Assembly: GCF_017744445.1 (NCBI RefSeq)
Contig: NZ_JAGIBH010000018.1
Coordinates: forward strand, 1-64,000
Direction of reading: 5' to 3'
Length of the DNA stretch: 64,000 nt
Source: Caulobacter sp.
GTDB taxonomy: Bacteria > Pseudomonadota > Alphaproteobacteria > Caulobacterales > Caulobacteraceae
Shown here: positions 25,365-33,214 of the stretch, piece after piece
How the letters are laid out: each line of letters begins with the position of its first letter
Numbering within the stretch: the stretch's first letter is position 1
Translations under genes and position numbers: made by a program
Notes under the pieces: model-generated
The model's input: only the letters and a program-made list of their open reading frames with translations
The model's database searches: none
Told to the model about the DNA's origin: nothing

Positions 25365-25886
25365 ATGCGCGTCACTGGCCCGATCATCCTTACCGCCCTG
25401 ATCCCCGCGCCCGCGGCGCTGGCTAGCCTGGTCGCGCCCACGCCCCTGATTTTGATCAACACCTCGCCCAGCGAACCGATGGGCGTCTATCGCCGGATCG
25501 ACGCGACGGTGCGTCCGGGCGTGCTGATCGCGTTCCGGCCACCGCCCGCCGCGCGCGCCTTTCTCAACCATACCGGCGCGGGTCCCGCGCCGCGCAGCGT
25601 CCTCAAGACCGTGGTCGCCGGGCCTGGCGCGCTCGCCTGCGTCGCGGACGGGCGCCTGCTCGTCGACGGGCGGCGGCTGGGCGCGGTGGCCAGGACGGAT
25701 CGGTCTGGTCGGGATCTGCCGCATTGGTCGGGATGCCGGCGGCTGGCCGCCGGCGAGCAGCTGGTGTTCTCAGACCGCATCCCCAACAGCTTCGACAGCC
25801 GCTACTACGGTCCGATCCGGCGCGGCGACATCATCGGGGTCTACGCGCCGGTGTGGACGTCCGCGTCGCGAGCGCCGGGACGATGA
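25365..25886 (+). CDS. traF: TraF-like conjugative transfer S26 signal peptidase
   Basis: A 173-aa membrane-anchored serine protease. One N-terminal hydrophobic segment leads to NTSPSEPMGVYR, where the serine of SEPMG is the expected nucleophile, and RSVLKTVVAGPG supplies the lysine general base. The DRIPNSFDSRYYGPI and GDIIGVYAPVW blocks near the C-terminus are characteristic of TraF, which matures and cyclises conjugative pilin in RP4. No pilin gene (trbC) is visible in the window. The gene overlaps the next one by 4 bp (ATGA), so the two are co-translated. Confidence 0.88.
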   Translation: MRVTGPIILTALIPAPAALASLVAPTPLILINTSPSEPMGVYRRIDATVRPGVLIAFRPPPAARAFLNHTGAGPAPRSVLKTVVAGPGALACVADGRLLVDGRRLGAVARTDRSGRDLPHWSGCRRLAAGEQLVFSDRIPNSFDSRYYGPIRRGDIIGVYAPVWTSASRAPGR

Positions 25887-26584
25887 GGCGGCGGGAGGTC
25901 TTGGCCCTCGCGCTGAGCCTGTCGGCGGTGCTGGTAAGCGCCGAGGCGGTCGCGCAGGTCGGGCCGCCTGGGCCGGACGTGCACACGGCACTGGCCGCGC
26001 CCGGGGCGCGTGAGGCCATCGCCCGGGTGGCCTATGCCGAGGCGGCCAACCAGGGCGACAGCGGGCGCCTGGCCGTCGTCTACACGATCCTCAACCGGGT
26101 GGCCGACCAGCGCTGGGGCGCCAGCGTCGACCAGGTCCTCAACGCCCGGTCTCAGTTCGAGCCGGTGATGCGGGCCGGCGGCGACTGGCGCGCCTTGCCG
26201 GCCGCCACGCCCGTCCAGCGCGCTCGCATCGACACCCTGATCAACCTGGTTCTGGAGGGGCGGGCGCCGGACCTGACCGGCGGCGCGCTCTATTTCCAGA
26301 ACCCGAGGATCGTGGCCGCCCGCGCCGCCGCCGGACAGGTGGCGCCGGGCCTGGTGCATTTTGGCGGCGCCGCGCCCAGCGCGGTGATCGGCGACCACGC
26401 CTTCTACCTTGCCACCGGACGCGCGCGCCGGGCCAAGGTCGCGGCCGCCGCGCCCGAGGCGATCTTCGTGCCCAAGCGCGCGCCGCCTGGCGCGGCCGTG
26501 TCGCCCGTCGCCAGCGCCCCGGCCGCGCCGGGGCGCGGGATCTTCGTGCTCAGCGATGGCCAGGCCGTCGAGAGCCGGCGCTAG
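25883..26584 (+). CDS. SleB-like cell wall hydrolase
   Basis: A 233-aa exported protein with a signal peptide (ALALSLSAVLVSAEAVA). The SleB/CwlJ hydrolase core is seen as ARVAYAEAANQGDSGRLAVVYTILNRV, then SQFEPVM and ALYFQNP. Such enzymes cleave peptidoglycan and, in transfer loci, open the wall for the secretion channel. The C-terminal 60 residues are alanine/proline-rich. Its ATG overlaps the traF stop codon. Coupling with TraF supports a conjugation role, although the other envelope components are absent here. Confidence 0.8.
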   Translation: MRRREVLALALSLSAVLVSAEAVAQVGPPGPDVHTALAAPGAREAIARVAYAEAANQGDSGRLAVVYTILNRVADQRWGASVDQVLNARSQFEPVMRAGGDWRALPAATPVQRARIDTLINLVLEGRAPDLTGGALYFQNPRIVAARAAAGQVAPGLVHFGGAAPSAVIGDHAFYLATGRARRAKVAAAAPEAIFVPKRAPPGAAVSPVASAPAAPGRGIFVLSDGQAVESRR

Positions 26585-26640
26585 GGCGGGGCCGGACGCC
26601 GCGGCCTTTGGCGCGGGGTCCTACGGATCAAGCGAGCCCG

Positions 26641-26929
26641 CTTGCCTCCGCAGCCCGGCGCTGGCGCGCGCGGGTCGGTCGGCGCGCGTCAGGCGGCGGG
26701 CCCGCCTCGCTGGCGGTCGCCCCGAAGGGCGCCCGTCGCCGTCGACTGGCGACGGCGCGGCGTCGGCTACTGAGCCTGGGGGCGCCTCTTCCAAGGGGAC
26801 CCTGTCACCCAGCCCGTCAACCCGCTGGCGCGGGTTTCCCTTCGGGGTCGCGCCCGCGCGACCCCTGCGGTGACAGGCCGGGGCCCGACAGGGGGAGGGG
26901 ATCAGAGGCGCTCATGGGGAGCGTCGATC
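26641..26929 (+). repeat. 289-bp structured leader element, copy A
   Basis: This element and copy B at 27262-27550 have the same length and, by hand alignment, 23 substitutions and no gaps (about 92% identity). Outer arms CCTGTCACC (26801-26809) and GGTGACAGG (26869-26877) enclose two hairpins, at 26819-26836 and 26844-26865. A further hairpin CCGTCGCC/GGCGACGG lies at 26733-26755. Substitutions are not concentrated at third codon positions in the frame that crosses it, so it is not protein-coding. It ends 13 bp before the start of the 77-aa gene. Candidate functions are structured promoter, riboregulator or single-strand promoter. Confidence 0.75.
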
Positions 26930-26942
26930 GGAGATCAGAACC

Positions 26943-27176
26943 ATGACCTTCTCACATCTCGAAAAGCGCGTTGTCACCGTCCTCTTCAAGCTGTCCATGG
27001 CGACCGGCGTCCTGGGCTGCCTGGGGTTCGTCACCGCGTTCTTCCTGCCGCACGCGATCGGGCCCAGGGTGATGGACGCGTGCGGCTGCATCATCGCCAT
27101 GGACCTGGTGGCAATGCTTTACCTGTTGGTCTTCGACGCCGTGATCATGGGCGCGGAGAAGGGGAGGGGGGGCTGA
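26943..27176 (+). CDS. Small two-helix membrane protein, unknown
   Basis: A 77-aa protein with two predicted transmembrane helices (VLFKLSMATGVLGCLGFVTAFF and an IIAMDLVAMLYLLVF segment). I recognise no family. It starts 13 bp after the structured element copy A and its stop codon lies within the following terminator. It is on the side of oriT that should enter a recipient first, where genes for anti-restriction, anti-SOS or establishment functions are common; that role is inference from position only. Confidence 0.6.
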   Translation: MTFSHLEKRVVTVLFKLSMATGVLGCLGFVTAFFLPHAIGPRVMDACGCIIAMDLVAMLYLLVFDAVIMGAEKGRGG

Positions 27177-27189
27177 CGGCCCCCTTTTT
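27168..27189 (+). terminator. Terminator overlapping the stop of the 77-aa gene
   Basis: GGGGGC, loop TGACG, GCCCCC then five Ts. The stop codon is in the loop region. Confidence 0.85.
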
Positions 27190-27261
27190 GCGCTTGACCC
27201 TCTGAGCGGACCGGGCGGCGCCGACCTTCGGGGCGCGCGCCCTACCGACAGCTTGGGGGCG

Positions 27262-27550
27262 CTTGCCTCCGCGCCCCAGCGCTGGCGCGCGCGGGTCGGT
27301 CGGCGCGCGTCTGGCCGTGGGCCCGCCTCGCTGGCGTCCGCCCTGAAGGGCGTCCGTCGCCGTCGACTGGCGACGGCGCGGCGTCGGCTACTGAGCCTGG
27401 GGGCGCCTCTTCCAAGGATACCCTGTCACCCGGCCCGTCAACCCGCTGGCGCGGGTTCCCCTCCGGGGTCGCGCGCGCACGCCCCCTGCGGTGACAGGCC
27501 GGGGCCCGACAGAGGGAGGGGGACAAAGGCGCTCAAGGGGAGCGTCGATC
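27262..27550 (+). repeat. 289-bp structured leader element, copy B
   Basis: Second copy of the element at 26641-26929. The outer arms are preserved (CCTGTCACC 27422-27430, GGTGACAGG 27490-27498), as are the AACCCG/CGGGTT hairpin and the CGTCGCC/GGCGACG hairpin. The GGGGTCGCG hairpin of copy A is weakened by two mismatches. It ends 16 bp before the ATG of the unrelated 109-aa gene. Similarity extends a little further upstream of both copies. Confidence 0.75.
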
Positions 27551-27566
27551 CAGCCGGAGCTGTCCC

Positions 27567-27896
27567 ATGTCCTCGACCCATTTCGACCTCATCGACCGTC
27601 AGCTGATCCAAGCCCATATCGACAGCGGCCAGCCCCGCTACAGCATCGTCCTGAAGCTCGATGGCGGCGCGTTTATCCGCAGCTGGACCGACGACAAGCA
27701 CGAGGCCCTGACGCGGCACGCCATCGCCGCGGCCGAGCCGGCCATGCTCTCGGTGGTGACGTTCGATCATCTTGGTCTCGACACCGTCGCGGTGACCTTC
27801 CCGCCGCATGGCAAGTCGAACGCGCAGCTGAAGGCCGAGTGCGATCGGCTGATCGACCAGATGATCGACCGGTGGACCCTGACCACCCGGCACTAG
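27567..27896 (+). CDS. Small protein of unknown function
   Basis: A 109-aa soluble protein (MSSTHFDLIDRQLIQ...) with no family I recognise. It has an alternating beta-like central part (RYSIVLKLDGGAFIRSW, LSVVTFDHLGLDTVAVTF) and a C-terminal helix. The GCCGGAGC sequence upstream of ATG 27567 is a plausible ribosome binding site. It follows copy B of the structured element and is closed by an intrinsic terminator, so it is a single-gene unit close to oriT. Its stop overlaps by 3 bp the end of the convergent TraD-like gene. Confidence 0.65.
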   Translation: MSSTHFDLIDRQLIQAHIDSGQPRYSIVLKLDGGAFIRSWTDDKHEALTRHAIAAAEPAMLSVVTFDHLGLDTVAVTFPPHGKSNAQLKAECDRLIDQMIDRWTLTTRH

Positions 27897-28459
27897 GGCA
27901 GGGGGCTTTGGCCCCCTTTTTTGCGCCGGTCTGGCCTGGGCGCCGCGGTCGCCGGGCCATGGCCGGCCGCCATCTTCGCCTGGGCCATCGCGTCGAAGTC
28001 GGGCAGGTCCGGGACCGCGCGATCCTTCACGGGCGCGATGGCCAGGCCCAGGGTCTCGGCGATGGCGCGGCGATCCTTCGGCCGATGGACGCGCTGATCG
28101 ACGATCGCCATCAGCCGGGCCAGCAACGGGTCGTCGGGATCGGCGACAGCCTCGGCCAGCAGGGTGGCCCCCAGCACGATCTTGGCCCGCGTCTCGCGCT
28201 TGCGCTCGGTCTGGTCGAGCAGGGCTTCCAGGCGCTCGACCCGCGCGCGCCAGACGGCCAGGCGCGTCTCGTCGTCCTCGATCTTGGCCAGGGGCTTCAC
28301 GTGACCCCGGTTGCGGGGCAGCCGTCCACTGAGACCCGCGAGCCGTTCCTGCGCCTGGTGTTCGCGATCGGCGAGATTGACCTCGAGCGCGTCCAGGCGC
28401 CGGCGACGGGCGGTTTGGCTTTCGGGTCTACGGGGCGGGCGAGCGGCGGAGGCGGGCAT
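27893..28459 (-). CDS. traD: TraD-family conjugal transfer protein
   Basis: A 188-aa protein. After an arginine-rich, coiled-coil-prone start (MPASAARPPRR..., LDALEVNLADREHQAQERL), the core RKRETRAKIVLGATLLAEA followed by DDPLLARLM resembles the TraD accessory protein of Ti/RSF1010-like transfer systems. In Ti plasmids traC/traD diverge from the relaxase gene across oriT, and the same arrangement occurs here. ATG 28459 is preferred; the frame is open further upstream but would run through oriT. The final residues are encoded within the terminator of the facing gene. A relaxosome accessory role is likely. Confidence 0.7.
   Translation of the reverse strand: MPASAARPPRRPESQTARRRRLDALEVNLADREHQAQERLAGLSGRLPRNRGHVKPLAKIEDDETRLAVWRARVERLEALLDQTERKRETRAKIVLGATLLAEAVADPDDPLLARLMAIVDQRVHRPKDRRAIAETLGLAIAPVKDRAVPDLPDFDAMAQAKMAAGHGPATAAPRPDRRKKGGQSPLP
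27900..27922 (+). terminator. Terminator of the 109-aa gene
   Basis: AGGGGGC, loop TTTG, GCCCCCT then a run of six Ts. It lies inside the last codons of the convergent TraD-like gene. Confidence 0.9.
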
Positions 28460-28493
28460 GACGGCGAGGGCTGTGCGTGAATGGGCGGGCGGC

Positions 28494-28590
28494 GTCTTGA
28501 TTTCGGACGTCTTGATTTCGGACTGGCGGGAGCGTAACCCTGTCTCGCCGTTGGTGGCAAGGGCGCAGTTATGCATTGCGAACAATGCCT
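28494..28590 (-). other. oriT: Origin of transfer (oriT), Q-type
   Basis: Between the divergent TraD-like and relaxase genes, the minus strand reads a GCATTG-TTCG-CAATGC hairpin (28588-28573), then ATAACTGCGCCCTTG. RSF1010 and Ti-type oriTs have an inverted repeat followed by TAAGTGCGCCCT, so only one core base differs. The nick is expected near 28559-28561 on the minus strand, with transfer running toward lower coordinates. Nearby are two perfect tandem 15-bp repeats GTCTTGATTTCGGAC (28494-28508 and 28509-28523), possible accessory-protein sites. Confidence 0.8.
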
Positions 28591-28713
28591 GCGGCCGGCG
28601 TCGCCGGCGCGCCGACCAGGGCCGGCCCGAAATCGGGCCGCCGGGTCGGCAGAAGCCAAGGGGCAAGCCCCTTAGCGATCCGGCCTGCGGCGCGTTGGGA
28701 ACGAGGAGTTGAG

Positions 28714-30210
28714 GTGGCCCAATTTCGGCTCGAAGTGCAGGCGATCAAGCGCGCGGACGGCCGCTCGTCCGTGGCCGCCGCCGCCTATCGGGCGGCGACG
28801 AGCCTGCACGACAAGCGCCTGGAGATGACCTTCGACTACACCGCCAAGGGCGGAGTGGTGTTCGCCGGCGTCATGGCCCCTGAAACCGCGCCGGCTCAGT
28901 TCCTGGATCGCGAGATGCTGTGGAACGCCGCCGAGGCGGCCGACAAGCGCGCGGACTCGCGCACGGCCCGCGAGGTGCTGATCTCGCTGCCGCACGAGCT
29001 GACCGACGACCAGCGTCACGCCCTGGTGCGGGCCTTCGTCACCCAGAGCCTCGTGGCCCGCGGCATGATCGCCGACTACGCCTTGCATGACCCAGACGCC
29101 CATGGCGACCAGCGCAATCATCACGCCCACATCCTGGTGACCACCCGCCGGGTGACGCCCGAGGGTTTCGCGTTCAAGGCGCGAGATTGGGACGGTCCGG
29201 AGGCCGTGCGGTCGCTGCGGCTGGCGTGGTGCGAGATCCAGAACCAGCATCTTCGCCAACACCTGGGGCCCGACGCCCCGCAGGTCTCCCATCACAGCCT
29301 CACCCACCAGGCCGAGGATCGCGAGCCGACCATTCATCTGGGCCCGGCGGCCTCGGGCATGGAGCGCCGGGGCGAGGCCTCCGACCGGGGCGACATCAAC
29401 CGCCGGATCGAGGACCGCAACGCCGCGCGCAAGGAGGGCCCGGCCAAGGTTCGCGACCTGGAGGACCGGATGGCCCAGACGCTGGAGCGGGGGCCCTATC
29501 CCATCGGCGCCGTCATCCGCGAGTTCGAGACGATCCACGCCACCATGGTTCAGGAACGCGACGCCTGGGCCCGCGAGCTTGGTCGCTTGCAGCGCCCGGA
29601 TCCGCCGCGCGCTGGCGAGATCGTGCGCGAAATTCTCGCCGAGGCCGGGGCGGACAGGACCCGCGCCGTGCAGCGGCTCGCCAGGACCGAGCGCCGCATT
29701 GAAGAGGGCCGGGTCCGGCGCGCGACCCTGGCGCGGTGGATCAAGAACCCGGCGCGGATGATCTGGGCGGCCCACGCCGAGCTCAACGCCCTGGCCCGCG
29801 CCCAACGCGACGCTCGACTGGCGCGGGTGCGCTGGGAGGTCCGCCGCGATTGGCTCCGAAGCGCCGATGGGCGGGCCTTCCTGGCGGCGAGGCTTGATCC
29901 GGAAAAGCAGGCCGCCGAGGCCGCGCGCCGCGAAGGCCGCACGCTCGAGCGCAAGATCAAGCGCGCCAACAAGCGGATCGAGGCGGTCGCGCGCACCCGC
30001 ACCAAGCTCCTGGTGGCCCAGGCGCTGGGCGAGGAGACGCTCGTGGCCCCATCGCAGATGCGACTGGGGGTTAGCCAAGCCGTGCGCGAAATCGACCGAC
30101 GGGTGGTCGACGCGATCGCCGGGCATCCCGCGGCCGCCCAGCAAAAGAGCCTCGACAAGGTGCAGGCGCTCATTGCCGGCAAGGCTCCAGGCCTTCGTCC
30201 GCAGCGGTGA
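28714..30210 (+). CDS. traA: MobA/MobL-type relaxase (MobQ family)
   Basis: A 498-aa relaxase. The N-terminus AQFRLEVQAIKR, SSVAAAAYRAATSL (with the candidate catalytic tyrosine) and the metal-binding HUH motif in HGDQRNHHAHILVTTRR place it in the MobQ group with Ti TraA and RSF1010 MobA. The C-terminal 250 residues are charged and helical. It lacks the RecD-like helicase half found in full-length TraA (about 1100 aa). GTG 28714 is preceded by GAGGAG and starts exactly at the family N-terminus; the longer frame from 28576 would overlap oriT. It should nick at the adjacent oriT and pilot the strand. Confidence 0.9.
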   Translation: MAQFRLEVQAIKRADGRSSVAAAAYRAATSLHDKRLEMTFDYTAKGGVVFAGVMAPETAPAQFLDREMLWNAAEAADKRADSRTAREVLISLPHELTDDQRHALVRAFVTQSLVARGMIADYALHDPDAHGDQRNHHAHILVTTRRVTPEGFAFKARDWDGPEAVRSLRLAWCEIQNQHLRQHLGPDAPQVSHHSLTHQAEDREPTIHLGPAASGMERRGEASDRGDINRRIEDRNAARKEGPAKVRDLEDRMAQTLERGPYPIGAVIREFETIHATMVQERDAWARELGRLQRPDPPRAGEIVREILAEAGADRTRAVQRLARTERRIEEGRVRRATLARWIKNPARMIWAAHAELNALARAQRDARLARVRWEVRRDWLRSADGRAFLAARLDPEKQAAEAARREGRTLERKIKRANKRIEAVARTRTKLLVAQALGEETLVAPSQMRLGVSQAVREIDRRVVDAIAGHPAAAQQKSLDKVQALIAGKAPGLRPQR

Positions 30211-30212
30211 TC

Positions 30213-30229
30213 CCAAGGGCGACCCTTGG
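30213..30229. terminator. Hairpin between convergent relaxase and EEP genes
   Basis: CCAAGGG, loop CGA, CCCTTGG, 2 bp after the relaxase stop. No T-tract; it may serve both convergent genes. Confidence 0.45.
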
Positions 30230-30262
30230 CGCGCCGTGAGCCCTCGTGGCGGAGCGCCGCGA

Positions 30263-31141
30263 CTAGTTCAGCAGCGCCATGATCGGGCAGTGATCGGAGG
30301 GGTGACCATCGGCAGGCGCGTAGGTCAGTTCCTGGAAACCGGCGAGATCGCGCGTCGCGCGCGCGTCGAGCACGATGTGGTCGATGAACTCCTTGAAGCG
30401 CGGGTCGCAGCGCGGGGTCGCAACGCCCTCGGCTAGGGTCAGATCGGCATTGGCCGGCTGCCCATCGTCCAGGTCGGCCCAGAGGGGGTCGTCCTTGCGG
30501 GCCAGGCGGCGGTTGAAGTCGCCGAGCACGGCGAAGCGAAGCGGCTCGGCCGCGCGCGCGTCGATCCAGGCCTCAAGCACCGGGATCTGCCGTCTTAGGG
30601 TCTGGCAGGCCTCGCCGTTCAGGCCATTGAAACAGCCTGACTTGAGATGGACGGCCAGGAGCCGGACCGGCGCGCGGCCGCGCGGCTTGACGGTGATGTC
30701 AACGCCCGAGCGCAGGTTCGGATTGCCCAGGGCCAGGGCGGCCAGGTCGGGCGCGCGATCGAACGCCAGCCCTCTGCGAACGGCGAAGCCGACCGCCTGG
30801 CGCGTCAGCCTGCGACCGGCCTGGCCGCCACACGGGAAGTGGTCGCCCGCCGGCCGGTCCTCGATGATGAGCTGGTATTTTCCGGGATCGAACACGCGGG
30901 CGGCGGCCTTGATCGACTCCACCTCCTCGAAGGCGACGACGTCGGCGCCGAGCCGATCGGCATAGGCGCGCATGCGATCGTAGTCGGCGTCGGCGCGCGG
31001 CTTGCAGCCCTGCGCGCCATCCTCCGACAGATGCTCCATGTTCCAGGTCGCGATCCGCAGCGGCCCCTGACGCGGCGCGGGTGTGTGGGCGCAGGCGCTC
31101 ACGGCGAGGCAGACGGCAAGAACGGCGAGCGATCGCAACAT
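30263..31141 (-). CDS. Endonuclease/exonuclease/phosphatase-family lipoprotein
   Basis: A 292-aa exported protein. The signal peptide ends in a VSAC-type lipobox (LAVCLAVSAC), so it is probably a lipoprotein. The EEP fold is complete: RIATWNMEHL, VVAFEEVES (metal-binding glutamate), LLAVHLKSGC, VLGDFNRRL, DHIVLD and SDHCPIMA (catalytic histidine). EEP proteins cleave phosphodiesters in DNA, RNA or lipids; periplasmic location suggests extracellular nuclease or phosphatase activity. It faces the relaxase and diverges from traG across 137 bp, so it looks like a cargo gene within the transfer region. Confidence 0.85.
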   Translation of the reverse strand: MLRSLAVLAVCLAVSACAHTPAPRQGPLRIATWNMEHLSEDGAQGCKPRADADYDRMRAYADRLGADVVAFEEVESIKAAARVFDPGKYQLIIEDRPAGDHFPCGGQAGRRLTRQAVGFAVRRGLAFDRAPDLAALALGNPNLRSGVDITVKPRGRAPVRLLAVHLKSGCFNGLNGEACQTLRRQIPVLEAWIDARAAEPLRFAVLGDFNRRLARKDDPLWADLDDGQPANADLTLAEGVATPRCDPRFKEFIDHIVLDARATRDLAGFQELTYAPADGHPSDHCPIMALLN

Positions 31142-31278
31142 CAGGATCTCCAGCTTGGCGCCCCGCGGCGCCTGGCCTGCATAGCGGCCAAGGCCTCGGC
31201 CGCCACCCCTTAAAATTGAGGGATTGGCGCCGTCCGCGCGGGTTGCTCGTCTAGGCGCGGGGGCTAGGGAGTGTGTGA

Positions 31279-33210
31279 TTGATCCCCGCGCGCAAGGGCC
31301 TGGCCATGGTGATCCTGGGCGCCGTATCGGCGAGCTGTGGTCTGGCGACGGCGACGCAGATGCTGGCCCACCAGCTCGACTATGCCGCCGCGCTCGGGCC
31401 CGGCTGGTCGGACGCGGCCGCGGTCAGGATCTATGCGCCATGGACGTTTCTGCGTTGGTACGGACGCTATGCCAACGCCTATCCGCGCGCCTTCGACCAG
31501 GCCGCCCTGGCTGGGCTCGGCGTCTTCCTCTGGCCCTTGCTTTTGGCCATCGGCCTGACGCGTCGCTTCGTCGCGCGGCCCAAACCGTTCGGCAAGGGCG
31601 CCTGGGGGACGCTGGCCGATGCCCGCCGCGCGCGGCTGGTGTCGAACGGCAGGCTGACGGGCCGGGTGCTGGGCCGGCTGCGCGGCCGCCTGCTGGTCAT
31701 CACCCTGCTCGTCCATTGCGTGATCGTCGGGGCCTCGCGATCCGGCAAGGGGGCTGGGCACGTCGTGCCGACGCTGATCAGCTGGGGCGAGAGCGTCTTC
31801 GTCTATGATCGGAAGGGCGAGCTCTGGCACATCACCGCTGACCATCGGCGCACCTTTTCCCACACGTTCTATTTCGCGCCGACCGACCCCAGCACCGCGC
31901 GCTGGAATCCGCTGTTCGAGGTCCGCAAGGGACCCATGGAAGTCGCCGACATTCAGAACATCGTGGGCATCCTGGTCGATCCGATCGGGCTCAAGGGCGG
32001 CAATCTCGACTTCTTCGACCAGAGCGCGGCCAATTTCTTCACCGGCGTGATCCTGCATTGCCTCTATGCGGAGGCCGACGAGAACAAGACCTTGGCCCAT
32101 GTCCGGCGGCTGCTGATCGACATCGAGGCGACGCTCGATGCGATGCTGGGCACAAAGCACCGCTGGAAGCCCGACCCTGCGGCGGCCGACGGTTTGGCGC
32201 GTGATCAGGATGGCCGCCCCATCGCCGAGGTGCATCCGGAGGTCTGGCTGGGGGCGACCGCGCTTCGGACGATGGAGCCTCGGGTTCGTTCGAGCGTCCT
32301 GGCCACCGCCCAGAAATCGCTGGCCCTGTGGGCGGACCCGCTGGTCGCCCACGCCACGAGCGCGTCGGACTTCTGCATCGGCGACCTGGTCTGCGCGACG
32401 GCGCCGGTGAGTTTCTACCTGATCACGCCCCAGGCCCATGCCGACCGACTGGCCTTTCTGGTGCGGGTGATGCTGCGCCAGAGCATCAACAGCCTGATGG
32501 AAACCGTCGACTGCGACAGCCGGGGGCGCGAGAAACGCCATGATCTCCTGTTGATGCTGGACGAGTTTCCAAGGCTTGGCCCCATGCCGTTCCTGGAGAA
32601 CGCCATCGGTGAGATGGCCGGCTACGGCATCGTCGCGCACCTGATCTGCCAGTCGTTCAACGACGTGTTCAAATATTACGGCGTCCACACCTCGATCTTC
32701 GACAACTGCCACGTCACGGCCGCCTTCGCGACGTCCGAGCCGACCAGCATCGAGCGGGTGGTCAAGCGCGCGGGCCGGGCGCTGGAGATGCGGGAAAGCT
32801 TCAGCGATCCGAGGCTGGCCTTCGCCAAGGGCCACCGCAGCCGCAGCCAGGCCGAGGTCGAACGCTACATCCTGGGCGAACAGGATGTCCGCGCCCTGCC
32901 GGCCGACAAGCAGTTCCTGTTCGTCAACAACGCCAAGCCCTTCGTTACCGACAAGCTGCGCTATCACGAGGAGCCGGCCCTGAAGGCGCGCACGCGCAAC
33001 TTCTTCGCCGGCGAGCGCGCTCGGTTCGTGCAGACGCCAGAGACGCTGGACACTGCGGGCCCGCCGCCGATCGACTGGCTCGGGGTTCGGCCCGTGGAGC
33101 CCTACGCCCCGCCGCTCCAGCCGGCGCCCGATGTGGGGGCGGGGGCGGGCCAGGCCCCGCCGCCCGCCAGCCTCAGCATCGCCGATCTCGTCTACAGCTT
33201 CGAGGACTGA
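31279..33210 (+). CDS. traG: TraG/VirD4-type coupling protein
   Basis: A 643-aa inner-membrane ATPase. Two N-terminal transmembrane segments flank a short periplasmic loop. The Walker A is VGASRSGKGAGHVVPTL near residue 155 and the Walker B is LLMLDEFPRLG near 430; YDRKGELW and FYFAPTDP are also typical. It brings the relaxase-DNA complex to a type IV secretion channel. TTG 31279 has AGGGAG at good spacing; ATG 31306 is an alternative. trbB follows 4 bp later. In complete systems further trb genes come next, but here the cluster ends after trbB. Confidence 0.92.
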   Translation: MIPARKGLAMVILGAVSASCGLATATQMLAHQLDYAAALGPGWSDAAAVRIYAPWTFLRWYGRYANAYPRAFDQAALAGLGVFLWPLLLAIGLTRRFVARPKPFGKGAWGTLADARRARLVSNGRLTGRVLGRLRGRLLVITLLVHCVIVGASRSGKGAGHVVPTLISWGESVFVYDRKGELWHITADHRRTFSHTFYFAPTDPSTARWNPLFEVRKGPMEVADIQNIVGILVDPIGLKGGNLDFFDQSAANFFTGVILHCLYAEADENKTLAHVRRLLIDIEATLDAMLGTKHRWKPDPAAADGLARDQDGRPIAEVHPEVWLGATALRTMEPRVRSSVLATAQKSLALWADPLVAHATSASDFCIGDLVCATAPVSFYLITPQAHADRLAFLVRVMLRQSINSLMETVDCDSRGREKRHDLLLMLDEFPRLGPMPFLENAIGEMAGYGIVAHLICQSFNDVFKYYGVHTSIFDNCHVTAAFATSEPTSIERVVKRAGRALEMRESFSDPRLAFAKGHRSRSQAEVERYILGEQDVRALPADKQFLFVNNAKPFVTDKLRYHEEPALKARTRNFFAGERARFVQTPETLDTAGPPPIDWLGVRPVEPYAPPLQPAPDVGAGAGQAPPPASLSIADLVYSFED

Positions 33211-33214
33211 CCCC

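Noticed and set aside
26608..27606. ORFs of 112 and 117 aa conserved between the two 289-bp elements
   Set aside because: Substitutions between copies are spread evenly over codon positions, many change the residue, and the frames run into the starts of the downstream genes. The similarity is DNA-level, not protein-level.
27491..28480. 329-aa plus-strand ORF
   Set aside because: It crosses the 109-aa gene, its terminator and the antisense of the TraD-like gene, with no family resemblance.
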